Part shown: piece by piece, positions 52,247 to 61,397 of the stretch
Layout: the number at the start of each line of letters is the position of its first letter
How positions within the stretch are numbered: position 1 is the stretch's first letter
From: Saccharopolyspora montiporae
GTDB taxonomy: Bacteria > Actinomycetota > Actinomycetes > Mycobacteriales > Pseudonocardiaceae
NCBI RefSeq assembly: GCF_015209505.1
Contig: NZ_JADEYC010000001.1
Span: 89,120-153,119, forward strand
Reading direction: 5' to 3'
DNA length: 64,000 nt
Notes under the pieces: model-generated
Database searches by the model: none
Seen by the model: the letters and a program-made list of their open reading frames with translations, nothing else
What the model was told of the DNA's origin: nothing
Program-made: the position numbers and the translations under genes

Positions 52247-52711
52247 GTGCACGCCAAGGTCGAGCGGGTCCAGCAAGCACTGCAGCACGCCGGGGTGGAC
52301 GCGGTGGTGCGCGAACTGCCGGACAGCACCCGCTCGGCGCAGGACGCCGCCGCGGCCGTCGGCGCCGAGGTCGCCCAGATCGCCAAGAGCCTGGTGTTCC
52401 TGGCCGGCGACGAGCTGGTGCTCGTGATCACCTCCGGCGCCAACCGGGTCAGCCCGGACAAGCTGCAGGCCGTGCTCGGCATCGCCCCGCAGCGCCCGGA
52501 CGCGGCCACCGTCAAGCAGCGCACCGGCTTCTCCATCGGCGGCGTGCCGCCCATCGGGCACACCGGCACCGCGGTGACCTTCCTGGACCAGGACCTGCTC
52601 GACCACGCCGAAGTCTGGGCCGCGGCAGGCACGCCGAACGCGGTGTTCGCCATCGATCCGCGCACCCTGGGCCGGATCGCGGCCGCGATGGTCGCCGACG
52701 TGGCAGCCTGA
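52247..52711 (+). CDS. YbaK/ProX-type aminoacyl-tRNA deacylase
   Basis: The 154-residue single-domain editing protein has 'SAQDAAAAVGAEVAQIAKSL', the Lys-containing 'AKSLVFLAGDELVLVITSGA', 'GFSIGGVPPIGHTG' (the GxxPxGH loop) and 'DLLDHAEVWAAAGTPNAVFA'. Such proteins hydrolyse mischarged tRNAs such as Cys- or Ala-tRNA(Pro). GTG at 52247 is chosen because AGGAGGG lies just upstream, although an in-frame ATG exists 33 bp earlier. Confidence 0.87.
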   Translation: MHAKVERVQQALQHAGVDAVVRELPDSTRSAQDAAAAVGAEVAQIAKSLVFLAGDELVLVITSGANRVSPDKLQAVLGIAPQRPDAATVKQRTGFSIGGVPPIGHTGTAVTFLDQDLLDHAEVWAAAGTPNAVFAIDPRTLGRIAAAMVADVAA

Positions 52712-52745
52712 CGGCGGCGCTCGGAGCGCTGCTGCTCCGGCCCGG

Positions 52746-54233
52746 CTACGAGGTGAACACCGCCTCGCCGAACCGCTCGTGCGCGGCCAACGACTCCCAC
52801 AACCCGCGGTCGGTGTGCGGATCGTGCCGCACCTCGGACTCGGCGTCGAACACCATGACCGCCCGCCGCTCGGTGTCGTACCGCGGCCACTCCGGCAGCC
52901 CCGGCGCGTTCGGATTGCCGGTGCGGGCGAAGGCGATCCAGGCCGCGAACATCCGCTCGGACAGGGCCACCGCGTCCGGACCGGACACGTCGAACGGTCC
53001 GGCGCCGCCTGCGCCGACCCGGCGCCACACGAACGGCAACTCCAGCCCGTGCGTGGCCTTGAGCAGCGGGTGCTCGTAGACGAACAGGTAGGACCACACG
53101 TCGGTGTGCGCGGACAACGCCGCGGTCGCGCGCAGCGTCGGGCACACGAACGAACCGTAGGACATCAGCCGGTTGAGCAGGTCCACATCCCACTCGTGCC
53201 CGGCGAAGTGCTCGGCGACCTGCGGCCACAACGGACCGAACTTGCCGCGCAACCACTCCTGCACATCCGCACTCCTCCACCCGGAGGTGTCCAGGAACAT
53301 GCTGGAGAACAGCGTGTACTCGTCCCGGTTCGCCCCGCACAGCACCGGCACCGGTGCGATCTCACCCCGCTGCATGCACGACTGCGGGTCATCGGGGATC
53401 GCGGTGCCGTCCACGACGGGAGCAAAGGTCATCGGCGGCAGCGCGACGCCGGCGCGGTGCAGCTGCTCGGCCGGCAGCGCGCGCAACCGCGGCACCGCGT
53501 CCGGACCGGGTTCGATGCCGAGTTCGCCGAGCAGCACGCCGGTCGCCTCCCGCGCGGTGCGCTCGGGCATGGCCGGCGCCGCGGTGCTCTCGATGATCGC
53601 CCGGTGGAACAGACCGCGCGCCGCGGGCATCACCAGCAGGTCGGCGACCGAGATCGCCCCGGCGGACTCGCCGAAGACGGTGACATTGCCCGGATCCCCG
53701 CCGAACGCGGCGATGTTGTCCCGCACCCAGCGCAGCGCCGCGATCTGGTCGAGCAACCCGTTGTTGCCGGACGAGGCGAGCTCGGCACCACCGTGCTCGG
53801 CCAGGTGCAGGAACCCGAACACGCCCAGCCGGTAGTTGACGGTGACCAGCACGACGTCGCCGTCGGCGGCGAAACCCGTTCCGTCGTAGAGGGTTTCGGA
53901 TCCGGCTCCGGTCACGAACGCCCCGCCGTGGATCCACACCAGCACCGGCCGCTGCTGCCCGTCGGCGGCCGGGGACCAGACGTTGAGGTGCAGGCAGTCC
54001 TCGTCCGGCTCGGTCTGCAGCGGCGAGAACCGGCTGACGTCCTGCACTGCGGCGTTGCCGAACCGGGTGCACTCGCGCACCTCGTCCCAGGGTTCCGGCG
54101 GCTGCGGCGCGCGGAAACGGTTGCCGCCCACCGGCGGCGCGGCGTATGGGATCCCGCGCCACGCGCACGCACCGTCCGCGACCACCTCGCCACGCACGGT
54201 CCCCGAATCAGTCTGCACCGTGGTGTCGACCAT
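52746..54233 (-). CDS. Type B carboxylesterase
   Basis: The 495-residue alpha/beta hydrolase has the oxyanion-hole 'WIHGGAF', the nucleophile elbow 'FGESAGAIS' near residue 185 and 'EDCLHLNVWSP', the second carboxylesterase B signature. The His region is 'KATHGLELPFVW' near 405. It has no signal peptide, so it is intracellular. ATG at 54233 is preceded by GGGAGGGG. Family members hydrolyse a broad range of carboxylic esters, including para-nitrobenzyl esters. Confidence 0.9.
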   Translation of the reverse strand: MVDTTVQTDSGTVRGEVVADGACAWRGIPYAAPPVGGNRFRAPQPPEPWDEVRECTRFGNAAVQDVSRFSPLQTEPDEDCLHLNVWSPAADGQQRPVLVWIHGGAFVTGAGSETLYDGTGFAADGDVVLVTVNYRLGVFGFLHLAEHGGAELASSGNNGLLDQIAALRWVRDNIAAFGGDPGNVTVFGESAGAISVADLLVMPAARGLFHRAIIESTAAPAMPERTAREATGVLLGELGIEPGPDAVPRLRALPAEQLHRAGVALPPMTFAPVVDGTAIPDDPQSCMQRGEIAPVPVLCGANRDEYTLFSSMFLDTSGWRSADVQEWLRGKFGPLWPQVAEHFAGHEWDVDLLNRLMSYGSFVCPTLRATAALSAHTDVWSYLFVYEHPLLKATHGLELPFVWRRVGAGGAGPFDVSGPDAVALSERMFAAWIAFARTGNPNAPGLPEWPRYDTERRAVMVFDAESEVRHDPHTDRGLWESLAAHERFGEAVFTS

Positions 54234-54306
54234 CGCGCCCCTCCCCTCGGTCACCTGCTCGTCCGGCCAGTCTAGGGAGCGTTGTGGACACGGTGTGCGA
54301 GCGGTG

Positions 54307-54354
54307 CCGGTTGTGCGCCCGTGCAAGCGGCCGGTTGTGCGCCCGGGCAAGCGG
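54307..54354. repeat. Tandem duplication of a 24-bp unit
   Basis: CCGGTTGTGCGCCCGTGCAA (start of unit 1, 54307-54330) is repeated at 54331-54354 with a single T/G difference. It lies in the intergenic space between two minus-strand genes and has no evident function. Confidence 0.8.
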
Positions 54355-54408
54355 CTGCCGTCGCTCCGGAAACAGAACCCGGCCGCGCCCCGGTTCGGCC
54401 CCCGGCTC

Positions 54409-55362
54409 TCAGCCCGCCGCAGTGCGCGGTTGGGCGAGCAGCTGCTCGGAGAGCTCCCACAGCCGTCCCGCCGCGGCCGGGTCCAGCGCCCAGCGGCGCA
54501 CCCCGCCGGCGGCCGGGTCCGGGTCGGCGTCATCGGCGACCGGTTCGGCCTCCGCGCAGTCCTCCAGGTAGCGGCCGCCGATCCCGGCGAACTCGGGGGA
54601 CAGCGCCGCGACCATCGTGGTGGCCGCGGCCTGCTGCGGGGTCTTGCGCGTCCGTGCCAGTGCCCGCTCGTCCTGCACCTCCTGGCCCGCGTGGCGCTGC
54701 TGCGGCGCGGCGATCGCGCCGGGCATGACCGCGTTGGCCTGGATGCCCGCCCCGCTCCAGCGTCGGGTCGCCTCGACGGCGAACAGCGCGCAGGCCGTCT
54801 TCGACTGCCCGCAGGCCAGCCACGGGTCGTACGGGCGGCGCTCGAAGTGGATGTCGTCGAAGACCACCGGCGAGAAGTGGTGCGCGCTCGAGGAGACCGC
54901 CACGATCCGCGCCCCGCGCGCCGCGGCGAGCGCGTCGTGCAACCCGCGGGCCAGTGCGAAGTGCCCGAGGTGGTTCGCGGTGAACTGCAGCTCCCAGCCC
55001 TCGGCGGTGCGCTGCAGTTCCGGGACCGCCGGCAGACCGGCATCGTTGATCAGCAGGTGCAGCGGACCGCGCCACCGGGCGGCAAACTCCTGCGCACCGA
55101 CCGGGTCCGCGAGGTCGAGGTGCTCGACGACCGCGGCTCGCCCGGTGGTGGCGGCGATGTCGGCCGAAGCCACCCGCCCGGCGTCGAGGTCGCGCACCCC
55201 GATGGTCACCTCGGCACCGGCCGCGGACAGGCTGCGCGCGGTTTCCAGTCCGGCCCCGGACGCTCCGCCGGTGACCAGCGCGCGGGTTCCGGTGAGGTCG
55301 TGGCCGGCCGCGACGTCGTCGGCGGTGGCGGCCGGACCGTACGGGGTGCTGATGCGAGACAT
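54409..55362 (-). CDS. SDR-family protein with catalytic Tyr replaced by Cys
   Basis: The 317-residue protein of the retinol-dehydrogenase/WWOX-like SDR branch has 'ALVTGGASGAGLETARSL' near residue 28 and 'LLINDAGLPAVPE', where NNAG is changed to NDAG. It also has 'IVAVSSSAHH' with the catalytic Ser. The catalytic motif, expected as Y-G-Q-S-K, reads C-G-Q-S-K ('PWLACGQSKTACALFAVE'), so the Tyr is replaced by Cys through a TAC-to-TGC change. The protein may be inactive, or a non-redox binding protein. ATG at 55362 is preceded by AGGAGC. Confidence 0.82.
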   Translation of the reverse strand: MSRISTPYGPAATADDVAAGHDLTGTRALVTGGASGAGLETARSLSAAGAEVTIGVRDLDAGRVASADIAATTGRAAVVEHLDLADPVGAQEFAARWRGPLHLLINDAGLPAVPELQRTAEGWELQFTANHLGHFALARGLHDALAAARGARIVAVSSSAHHFSPVVFDDIHFERRPYDPWLACGQSKTACALFAVEATRRWSGAGIQANAVMPGAIAAPQQRHAGQEVQDERALARTRKTPQQAAATTMVAALSPEFAGIGGRYLEDCAEAEPVADDADPDPAAGGVRRWALDPAAAGRLWELSEQLLAQPRTAAG

Positions 55363-55525
55363 GCTGCTCCTGTCGGCGTGGTCCGGGATCCGCCATCCTA
55401 CGCGCGGAACCGGGCAAACCACCCGAACCCCCGGCACTGCGGGAGCATCCGGCTGCCCGGCGCGCAGCCCCCCGCGGTCGAACCGGCGGAGACCACGCCG
55501 GGCCGAAAAGGGCGGGCTCACCGGT

Positions 55526-56227
55526 TCATTCGCCGGACCGGGGCCGGCTGCCGCGCGGTTCCTCGTGCTCGGACACCAGCCACGCCGCCACCTCGGTGAG
55601 TTTGATGTTGGACTCCTGGGAAGCCAGCACCAACAGGTCGAACGCGCGTTGCCCGGTGATGCCGTGCTGGCGCATCAGCAAACCCTTGGCCTGGCCGATC
55701 GCGTCCCGCGACATCAGCGCCTCGTTGAGTTGGCGGTGCTGGCGGGCACTGGACAACGCCAGGGCGGCGTGCGTGGCGAAGACCTCGCCGACGAGACGGG
55801 CCTCGTCGCCGAACCGGACGCCGGTCTTCCCGTAGAGGCTCAACGCGCCGAGCGTGCGCTGCTGCACGTAGAGCTGGAAGGTGATGAGGCTTCCGACACC
55901 GAGCTCGTGGGCACGGGCGGCGAAGCGCGGCCAGCGCGTATCGCTGCCGAGATCGTCGGCGACGATGGTCTGCTGCCCGCGGACCGCGTCCAGACACGGT
56001 CCTTCGCCCACCTCTTCCTGGGCTTCGGTGGACCGGAGGACGCGTTCGTCGGTGGGCACCAGGGCATCGATCCGCTTGCGCTGGAGTCGGGTGATGCCGC
56101 CGAACCGCACGCCGGGCACGGTCGCGACCGCTGCCTGCACGATGCTCGCCAGCGTCTGCTGCTCATCGGGCTCGGCTTCCAGGTTCCTGGCCACCGTGCT
56201 CATGATCTGCGCCAGATCGTGCTCCAT
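55526..56227 (-). CDS. GAF-ANTAR domain RNA-binding antiterminator
   Basis: The 233-residue protein has a GAF sensor at about 10-150 ('EEVGEGPCLDAVRGQQTIVA', 'GSLITFQLYVQQRTLGALSL') and a C-terminal ANTAR domain ('LNEALMSRDAIGQAKGLLMR', then 'GITGQRAFDLLVLASQESNI'). ANTAR proteins bind paired hairpins in leader RNAs to prevent termination, and GAF-ANTAR forms are abundant in actinobacteria. ATG at 56227 follows GGGAG with 5-nt spacing. Its targets cannot be named from this window. Confidence 0.88.
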   Translation of the reverse strand: MEHDLAQIMSTVARNLEAEPDEQQTLASIVQAAVATVPGVRFGGITRLQRKRIDALVPTDERVLRSTEAQEEVGEGPCLDAVRGQQTIVADDLGSDTRWPRFAARAHELGVGSLITFQLYVQQRTLGALSLYGKTGVRFGDEARLVGEVFATHAALALSSARQHRQLNEALMSRDAIGQAKGLLMRQHGITGQRAFDLLVLASQESNIKLTEVAAWLVSEHEEPRGSRPRSGE

Positions 56228-56658
56228 CCGGGCTCCCAGCCTCTGAATTCCCGGTCCAGGCACGCACACCAGCCACGCCCCTCGCCGGATGACGACAGTG
56301 CGGATCCTATCCCGCCACGGCGACGCCCCGTACTCACGAACGCGGGACGTGCTGCGCCAAATCGGCCTCGCTCATCGTCGAACGTCCTTTGACCCCTTGC
56401 ACTTTGGCGTCATCCCGGGGCGCGGAGACGTCCGCGGTAGAAGTCCTGCTCTGCCGGCCGGCCCGCCCGCTGCGGGCGCGTTGCTTGTCACCGTGCGCGC
56501 GGCGATCTCCTCGGCCCTCCCCGACCGGCTCCCCCGCCGCTGCTGCGAAGCCGCCACGTGCTCGTACTCGCGTTCGGACTTGGCCTCCCTCGCTGAACCT
56601 CCTCCCCGGGAGCTTCCGGCAGCCGTTCCCGGTGACCCGGGCGCGCAAACCCCACGCC
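56228..56658 (-). other. Intergenic region with no supported gene
   Basis: These 431 bases hold the 5' flank of the ANTAR gene and the 3' flank of the MFS gene. A 13-codon minus-strand ORF beginning MSEADLAQHV (56336-56377) is too short to judge. No tandem hairpins or terminator were recognised. Confidence 0.35.
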
Positions 56659-58107
56659 TCACGGATAGTTCCCCCGACGCTGGTCCCGGGCGGTCTTCCT
56701 GGCCTCGGCCGGGCCCGCCGCGGTCGGACTCGACCCGGGTAGCGCGCGCTGCGCCGATTCCCGGGTGAACAGCACCGTGATCCCGCCGAGGATCCCGGCG
56801 GCCACGAGGAGGAAGGCCGGGGACAACGCGTTGCCGGTCACGTCCACCAACCACTCGGACAGCAACGGCGTCGTACCGCCGAACAACGCGACCGAGATGT
56901 TGAACCCGATCGACACCCCGCCGTACCGGACCGAAGTGGGGAACAACGCCGGCACCGTGGAGGGCAGCGTGCTGCTGAAGCAGACCAGCACCAACCCCAG
57001 CAGCAGGATCCCGGCCAGCACGGCCACCCAGTTGCCCAGGTTGATCAACCAGAAGGCGGGCAAGGCGACCACGACCAGCGCGACGCATCCGGTAGCCACG
57101 ACCGGCACGCGCCCGATCCGGTCCGAGAAGCGCCCGAGCACCACGACCAGCCCCATGACCAGGACCATCGCCACCAGGACGAGCACCAGCGCGTTCGCGT
57201 GGCTGAAGCCCACCGCCGCGGTCAGATACGTCGGCATGTAGGCGGTGAGCATGTAGTTGGTCACGTTGAACACCAGCACCAGGCCCACGCAGATCAGCAG
57301 CGGCCGCCAGTAGGTCCCGAAGATCTCGGAGTAGCTGCTGCGGTGCTCCGACGCCGTGCCCCGCTGCTCGGCATCACCTGCCGGCGCCTGTGCGTAGGCC
57401 GGCGTCTCCTCCAGCCGGAAACGCAGGTAGAGGCCGACGAGCCCCAGCGGGCCACCGATGAGGAACGGAATGCGCCAGCCCCAGGCGAGCAACTCCTGCT
57501 CGGGGAGCAGCACCGTCAGCAACGTGACCACCAGAGCCCCGGACGCGTAGCCGGTGAGGGTGCCGAACTCCAGCCAGCTCGCCATGAACCCGCGGCGGCG
57601 ATCCGGGGCGAACTCGGAGACGAACGTGGTGGCACCGCCGTACTCGCCGCCGGTCGAAAAGCCCTGCACGAGCCGGGCCACCAGCAGCAGGATGGGTGCG
57701 GCGATGCCGATGGAGGCGTAGCTGGGGATCAGCCCGATCGCGACGGTGCCCGCCGCCATCAGCAGCATGGTGACGGCGAGGACCTTGCGCCGGCCGATCC
57801 GATCGCCGAGTGGGCCGAAGAAGAAGCCGCCCAACGGGCGCACCAGGAAGGCGACCGCGAACGTGGCGAACGTGGACAGCAGTTGCGCGGTCGGACTGCT
57901 CTGCGGGAAGAACACCTGGCTGATGACGACGGCGATGTAGCTGAACACCCCGAAGTCGAACCACTCCATGGTGTTGCCGATCGCGGCCGCCGCCACCGCC
58001 CGGCGCGTCTTCGATTCCTCGACGATCGTGACGTCTTCCGGGGTCGGCCGGGTCGGCTTGCGCCTGCGGAGGAACCGCCGCGCCCGCCCGGCGTCATCGG
58101 AACCCAT
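56659..58107 (-). CDS. MFS transporter, MHS family (proline/betaine type)
   Basis: The 482-residue, 12-helix protein has 'AAIGNTMEWFDFGVFSYIAV' at TM1, 'GPLGDRIGRRKVLAVTMLLM' in loop 2-3, 'GFSTGGEYGGATTFVSEFAP' in TM4-5 and 'SWLEFGTLTGYASGALVVTL' in TM5. These are strong ProP-type signatures, so it likely imports proline, ectoine or glycine betaine with protons. ATG at 58107 begins MGSDDAG, and an in-frame GTG 20 codons earlier is less likely. The basic N-terminal tail (RARRFLRRRKPTR) is cytoplasmic. Confidence 0.88.
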   Translation of the reverse strand: MGSDDAGRARRFLRRRKPTRPTPEDVTIVEESKTRRAVAAAAIGNTMEWFDFGVFSYIAVVISQVFFPQSSPTAQLLSTFATFAVAFLVRPLGGFFFGPLGDRIGRRKVLAVTMLLMAAGTVAIGLIPSYASIGIAAPILLLVARLVQGFSTGGEYGGATTFVSEFAPDRRRGFMASWLEFGTLTGYASGALVVTLLTVLLPEQELLAWGWRIPFLIGGPLGLVGLYLRFRLEETPAYAQAPAGDAEQRGTASEHRSSYSEIFGTYWRPLLICVGLVLVFNVTNYMLTAYMPTYLTAAVGFSHANALVLVLVAMVLVMGLVVVLGRFSDRIGRVPVVATGCVALVVVALPAFWLINLGNWVAVLAGILLLGLVLVCFSSTLPSTVPALFPTSVRYGGVSIGFNISVALFGGTTPLLSEWLVDVTGNALSPAFLLVAAGILGGITVLFTRESAQRALPGSSPTAAGPAEARKTARDQRRGNYP

Positions 58108-58237
58108 GTCGATCAGCTCGCCCGTTCCTCCTGCACCGCTGCGCTGCTTCACCCGCGGACTCCGCACGCGCCGTGCCCACGAGCACCAACCGCAGGCTCG
58201 TCAGTGATCAGCGATCTGAAACATCCCGCGATCGCGA

Positions 58238-59026
58238 TCACGCGCGCTGGCAGGACGGGCACCACACGGTCGTCCGCCCGGACAGCACTCCGCTGGTCAG
58301 CTCGGTGGCGCAGCGCGGACACCGGCCCGCGCGCTCGTCGCGGTGCCCGGTCAGCCAGCTGGGCCTGGGCGGCACGCAACCGGCTCGTGCGGACGCGGCG
58401 ACCACCCCGTGCAGCCGCTGGTCCAGGCGGCGCCAGTCGGGTGCGCGCAAATCGGTCGTCGCCGTGCGGGGATGCAGCCGCGCCCGCCACAGGACCTCGT
58501 CGACCGTGAGGTTGCCCAGGCCCGCCACCCGCGTCTGGTCCAGCAACGCTGCCTTGAGCTGCCGCCGGGTGCGGCCCAACCGGTCGCGCAGCTCGTCGCG
58601 GTCGATCGCCGCCGCGTCCGGCCCCAACCGGGACAGCTCGGCCTGCCAGCCGCCCTGCTCGGTCAGCAGCGCGATCCCGATGAGCTTGCGCTGATCGCGG
58701 TAGCGCAGTTCGCCGCGGTCCAGGGACACCACGACCCGGTCGTGCGGGTGCGGCGGATCGCCCGCGTCGGTGCGCAGCAGCATGCCGGTCATGCCGAAGT
58801 GCAGGAGGACGGCCGGGAAGCCGCGTCCCGACCCGGTCGGCAGGAGCAGCAGCTTGCCGTGCCTGCGGGGATGCCCGAGCCGCCTGCCCCGCAATGCCGC
58901 GTCGAACCCGGATGCCTCCGCGTTGCGGACCACCTGAGCATCGCGCACCGCAACGGACCGCACGATCCGACCCGCTGCGCCTTCGGCGACCCGCCGAAAC
59001 CCCTCGACGTCGGGCAGTTCGGGCAC
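58238..59026 (-). CDS. Fpg/Nei-family DNA glycosylase
   Basis: The 262-residue protein starts MPELPDVEGFRR, so Pro2 becomes the catalytic N-terminal proline and Glu3 the acid. Lys58 lies in 'RRHGKLLLL', and the helix-two-turn-helix is 'LLDQTRVAGLGNLTVDEVLW' near 165. The C-terminal zinc finger has CPRC and CPSC pairs. The enzyme removes oxidised bases and cuts the abasic site. It is close in size to Nei2-type glycosylases of actinobacteria. Confidence 0.92.
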   Translation of the reverse strand: MPELPDVEGFRRVAEGAAGRIVRSVAVRDAQVVRNAEASGFDAALRGRRLGHPRRHGKLLLLPTGSGRGFPAVLLHFGMTGMLLRTDAGDPPHPHDRVVVSLDRGELRYRDQRKLIGIALLTEQGGWQAELSRLGPDAAAIDRDELRDRLGRTRRQLKAALLDQTRVAGLGNLTVDEVLWRARLHPRTATTDLRAPDWRRLDQRLHGVVAASARAGCVPPRPSWLTGHRDERAGRCPRCATELTSGVLSGRTTVWCPSCQRA

Positions 59027-59150
59027 CCCGGTCGCCTACCCGCCGCAGCGGCACCGGAAAACCCGTCGCCCCGGGCAGGCAGGTTTCAGCGGCGCCGCCA
59101 CGGGCAACGAACCGGGGAACCGGACATGTCCCGTACCGAGAGGCTCAACA

Positions 59151-59363
59151 ATGCGAACGCCGCGATTCGGCCGGCGTGCTGCCCGCACCCTGCGGCGCGC
59201 GCTGCAGAAGGCGAACCGGACCACGTCCCGGGGCGCCGCGAAACCCGGCAAGGACCGGGATCCGCTGCTGCACACCGCGCCCCGCACGCCACCGGACACG
59301 CCCCGGCGATGGCCGCACCGGTCCCGCAGATCTGCTGACCGGTCGGCGCGCTCCCACCGCTGA
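59151..59363 (+). CDS. Possible small basic protein
   Basis: This 70-codon ORF begins MRTPRFGRRAARTLRRALQK and is strongly basic (about one third Arg/Lys/His). A GAGAGG lies 8 nt before the ATG, and third positions are GC-rich for the first 60 codons. There is no family match I recognise. It may be a nucleic-acid-binding peptide or a chance frame in the otherwise geneless stretch 59027-59512, in which I see nothing else. Confidence 0.3.
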   Translation: MRTPRFGRRAARTLRRALQKANRTTSRGAAKPGKDRDPLLHTAPRTPPDTPRRWPHRSRRSADRSARSHR

Positions 59364-59512
59364 CCTGCGCCGCGGAGCCGTAGCACGGTGATCGCGCTCT
59401 CACCCCGGCCGCGTCCGGCGCGCAGCGCCATCCGATCAGCGGCTCCGCACGCGCCGCGGTGTCGATCATCCTGGAACGGATGATCAGGCCACGCACAGGG
59501 CAGGGAGGGCGC

Positions 59513-59989
59513 GTGAGCACCGGAGAACGCCCGAATACCGGCGCAGGTGGTGTTTTCGGCTGCCCGGACCTCGATCCGGTCGGCACGGTGCGGGTGCATC
59601 CCGCCGACAGCGCAGTCCGTCCGGACGCCCGGCGGATCATCAAGCGCTCCGACCGCACCTGGACCGGGTTCACCGGCCCGGCGAGCAACGCACCACCGCA
59701 CGAAGTGGCCGACTGGCCGTGCCAATCGTTGCCCGAAGTCGCCGCGGTGTTCGAGCACGCCGACACCACCGCGCGCCGCGACCGCCGCAGCGCGGTGCGC
59801 AGGTCGGTGCTGTCCGGTCCCGGGCACCGGCTCGCCAGGTCGACGCCCCGCCAGACCACCCCGTCGTTCTGGGAGGAAGCCAAGGCGTACTGCCGCGCGA
59901 TGCACTCGGCCTGGGACCTCGTGCAGTACTGGTCCGAACAGCACCGGCGCCTCGCCGAGCAGCACCGGCGCGAACCCCGCGGCGGCTGA
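59513..59989 (+). CDS. Hypothetical protein
   Basis: This 158-residue protein has no recognised domain. It has a hydrophilic, Pro/Arg-rich N-terminal part ('CPDLDPVGTVRVHPADSAVR') and a C-terminal amphipathic helix 'WEEAKAYCRAMHSAWDLVQY', then a QH-rich end. GTG at 59513 is chosen because GGGAGGG precedes it by 5 nt. An in-frame ATG 18 codons upstream lacks one. It faces a small membrane-protein gene. Confidence 0.6.
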   Translation: MSTGERPNTGAGGVFGCPDLDPVGTVRVHPADSAVRPDARRIIKRSDRTWTGFTGPASNAPPHEVADWPCQSLPEVAAVFEHADTTARRDRRSAVRRSVLSGPGHRLARSTPRQTTPSFWEEAKAYCRAMHSAWDLVQYWSEQHRRLAEQHRREPRGG

Positions 59990-60001
59990 CACCGCCTCGG
60001 C

Positions 60002-60199
60002 TCAGCGCCCCCGGACGCGGTACCAGACCACCAGGCAACCGAGCGCGCCGAGACCCGCCGCCGCACCGGCGCCCCACAACACCGGGCGCGGCAGGAACGA
60101 GGACGTGTCCGAGGCGGCGATCATCAGCAGCACGCACGCGGTCAACGCCAGCACCGCACCGTCCAGCAGCCACCGCCAATTCGGCACTCCGCGCACCAC
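60002..60199 (-). CDS. Small two-helix membrane protein
   Basis: The 65-residue protein has two predicted membrane helices ('LLDGAVLALTACVLLMIAAS' and 'VLWGAGAAAGLGALGCLVVW') and a basic C-terminus (YRVRGR). Tandem GTG codons at 60199 and 60196 follow GGGGGAGGGG, which fixes the start better than the longer in-frame extension. The function is unknown. Confidence 0.55.
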   Translation of the reverse strand: MVRGVPNWRWLLDGAVLALTACVLLMIAASDTSSFLPRPVLWGAGAAAGLGALGCLVVWYRVRGR

Positions 60200-60473
60200 G
60201 ACCCCTCCCCCGGCGCAAAGTTCCAACACCACACGGGTTTCCGGCACATCCGTCGCGGGAAACCCGGCCGGAACGTACCAGAGCCGCCGACGACCACGAG
60301 GAAGACCACGCCTCCCCAACCAGGAGGTGGGCACCCCGGCTGACCTGCAGGTATCGGCTCCGGTTGTGCCGCCACAGACGATCCGTGTTTCCCCGCGGCC
60401 GCGCTACCGGTCCAGCATCGGTGGCAGGCCGCGCGGCGGCCGACCCAGAACCGAGGACGATGAGGAGACGAGG

Positions 60474-61229
60474 ATGAGCGAACACAGCCTGCGGGACGGC
60501 GTCGTGCTCATCGGTGGCGGCGCCAAGAACCTCGGTGGACTGCTGGCCCGACGCTTCGCCGGCCACGGCGCGAAGGTCGTGGTGCACCACCACAGCGACA
60601 GCTCAGCCGAAGACGCCGCCGCCACCGTGCAGGCGGTGCAGGCCGCGGGATCGCAGGCGGTGTCCGTGCAGGGCGATCTCACGCAGGTCGCCGACGTGCG
60701 CCGCCTGTTCGACACGGCCGTGGACACCTTCGGCGGCGTGGATGTGGCGGTGAACACCACCGGGATGGTGCTGCGCAAACCGATCCTGGAGACCACCGAG
60801 GACGACTACGACCGCATGTTCGGCATCAACGCCAAGGCCGGGTACTTCTTCATCCAGGAGGCCGGGCGCAGGCTCAACGACGACGGCGCGATCATCAGCC
60901 TCGGCACCTCGCTGCTGGCCGCCTTCACCGACGGCTACTCCACCTACGCCGGCGGCAAGGCCCCGCTGGAGCACTTCACGCGGGCGGCCGCCAAGGAGTT
61001 CGCGGACCGGGGCATCTCGGTGAACACGGTCGCGCCCGGACCGATGGACACCCCGTTCTTCTACCCGCAGGAGACGCCCGAACGCGTCGAGTTCCACAAG
61101 TCGCAGGCGTTGGGCAACCAGCTCACCCAGATCGAGGACATCGCCCCGGTCATCGAGTTCCTGGCCACCGACGGCTGGTGGTTCACCGGCCAGACCCTGT
61201 TCCCCAACGGCGGATACACCACGCGCTGA
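60474..61229 (+). CDS. SDR-family oxidoreductase
   Basis: The 251-residue protein has the glycine motif 'VLIGGGAKNLGGLLARRF' near residue 11, in which the usual TGxxxGxG is changed to GGGAKNLG. This resembles plant/bacterial SDRs that use NADP, with HHHSDSS at the adenine-ribose pocket. The catalytic region 'SLGTSLLAAFTDGYSTYAGG' ends 'KAPLEH', giving a Y-A-G-G-K motif. It ends 'LFPNGGYTTR'. ATG at 60474 is preceded by GAGGAGACGAGG. It is divergent from the small membrane protein. Confidence 0.85.
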   Translation: MSEHSLRDGVVLIGGGAKNLGGLLARRFAGHGAKVVVHHHSDSSAEDAAATVQAVQAAGSQAVSVQGDLTQVADVRRLFDTAVDTFGGVDVAVNTTGMVLRKPILETTEDDYDRMFGINAKAGYFFIQEAGRRLNDDGAIISLGTSLLAAFTDGYSTYAGGKAPLEHFTRAAAKEFADRGISVNTVAPGPMDTPFFYPQETPERVEFHKSQALGNQLTQIEDIAPVIEFLATDGWWFTGQTLFPNGGYTTR

Positions 61230-61397
61230 CCCGCGCACCGCGATCGCCGCCCGCGACCTGGCACACTCGCGGAGCGGCGCAACGCCCGGCCGCCGTCGGG
61301 GGGAGGGGCCGGTGCCGCACCGGTACCGACGCGGCCGCGCGGCCCGGGGTGTGCGCGTGGCACGCCCCGGGCCGCACCTTCGGCGCCAGGAGCGATC

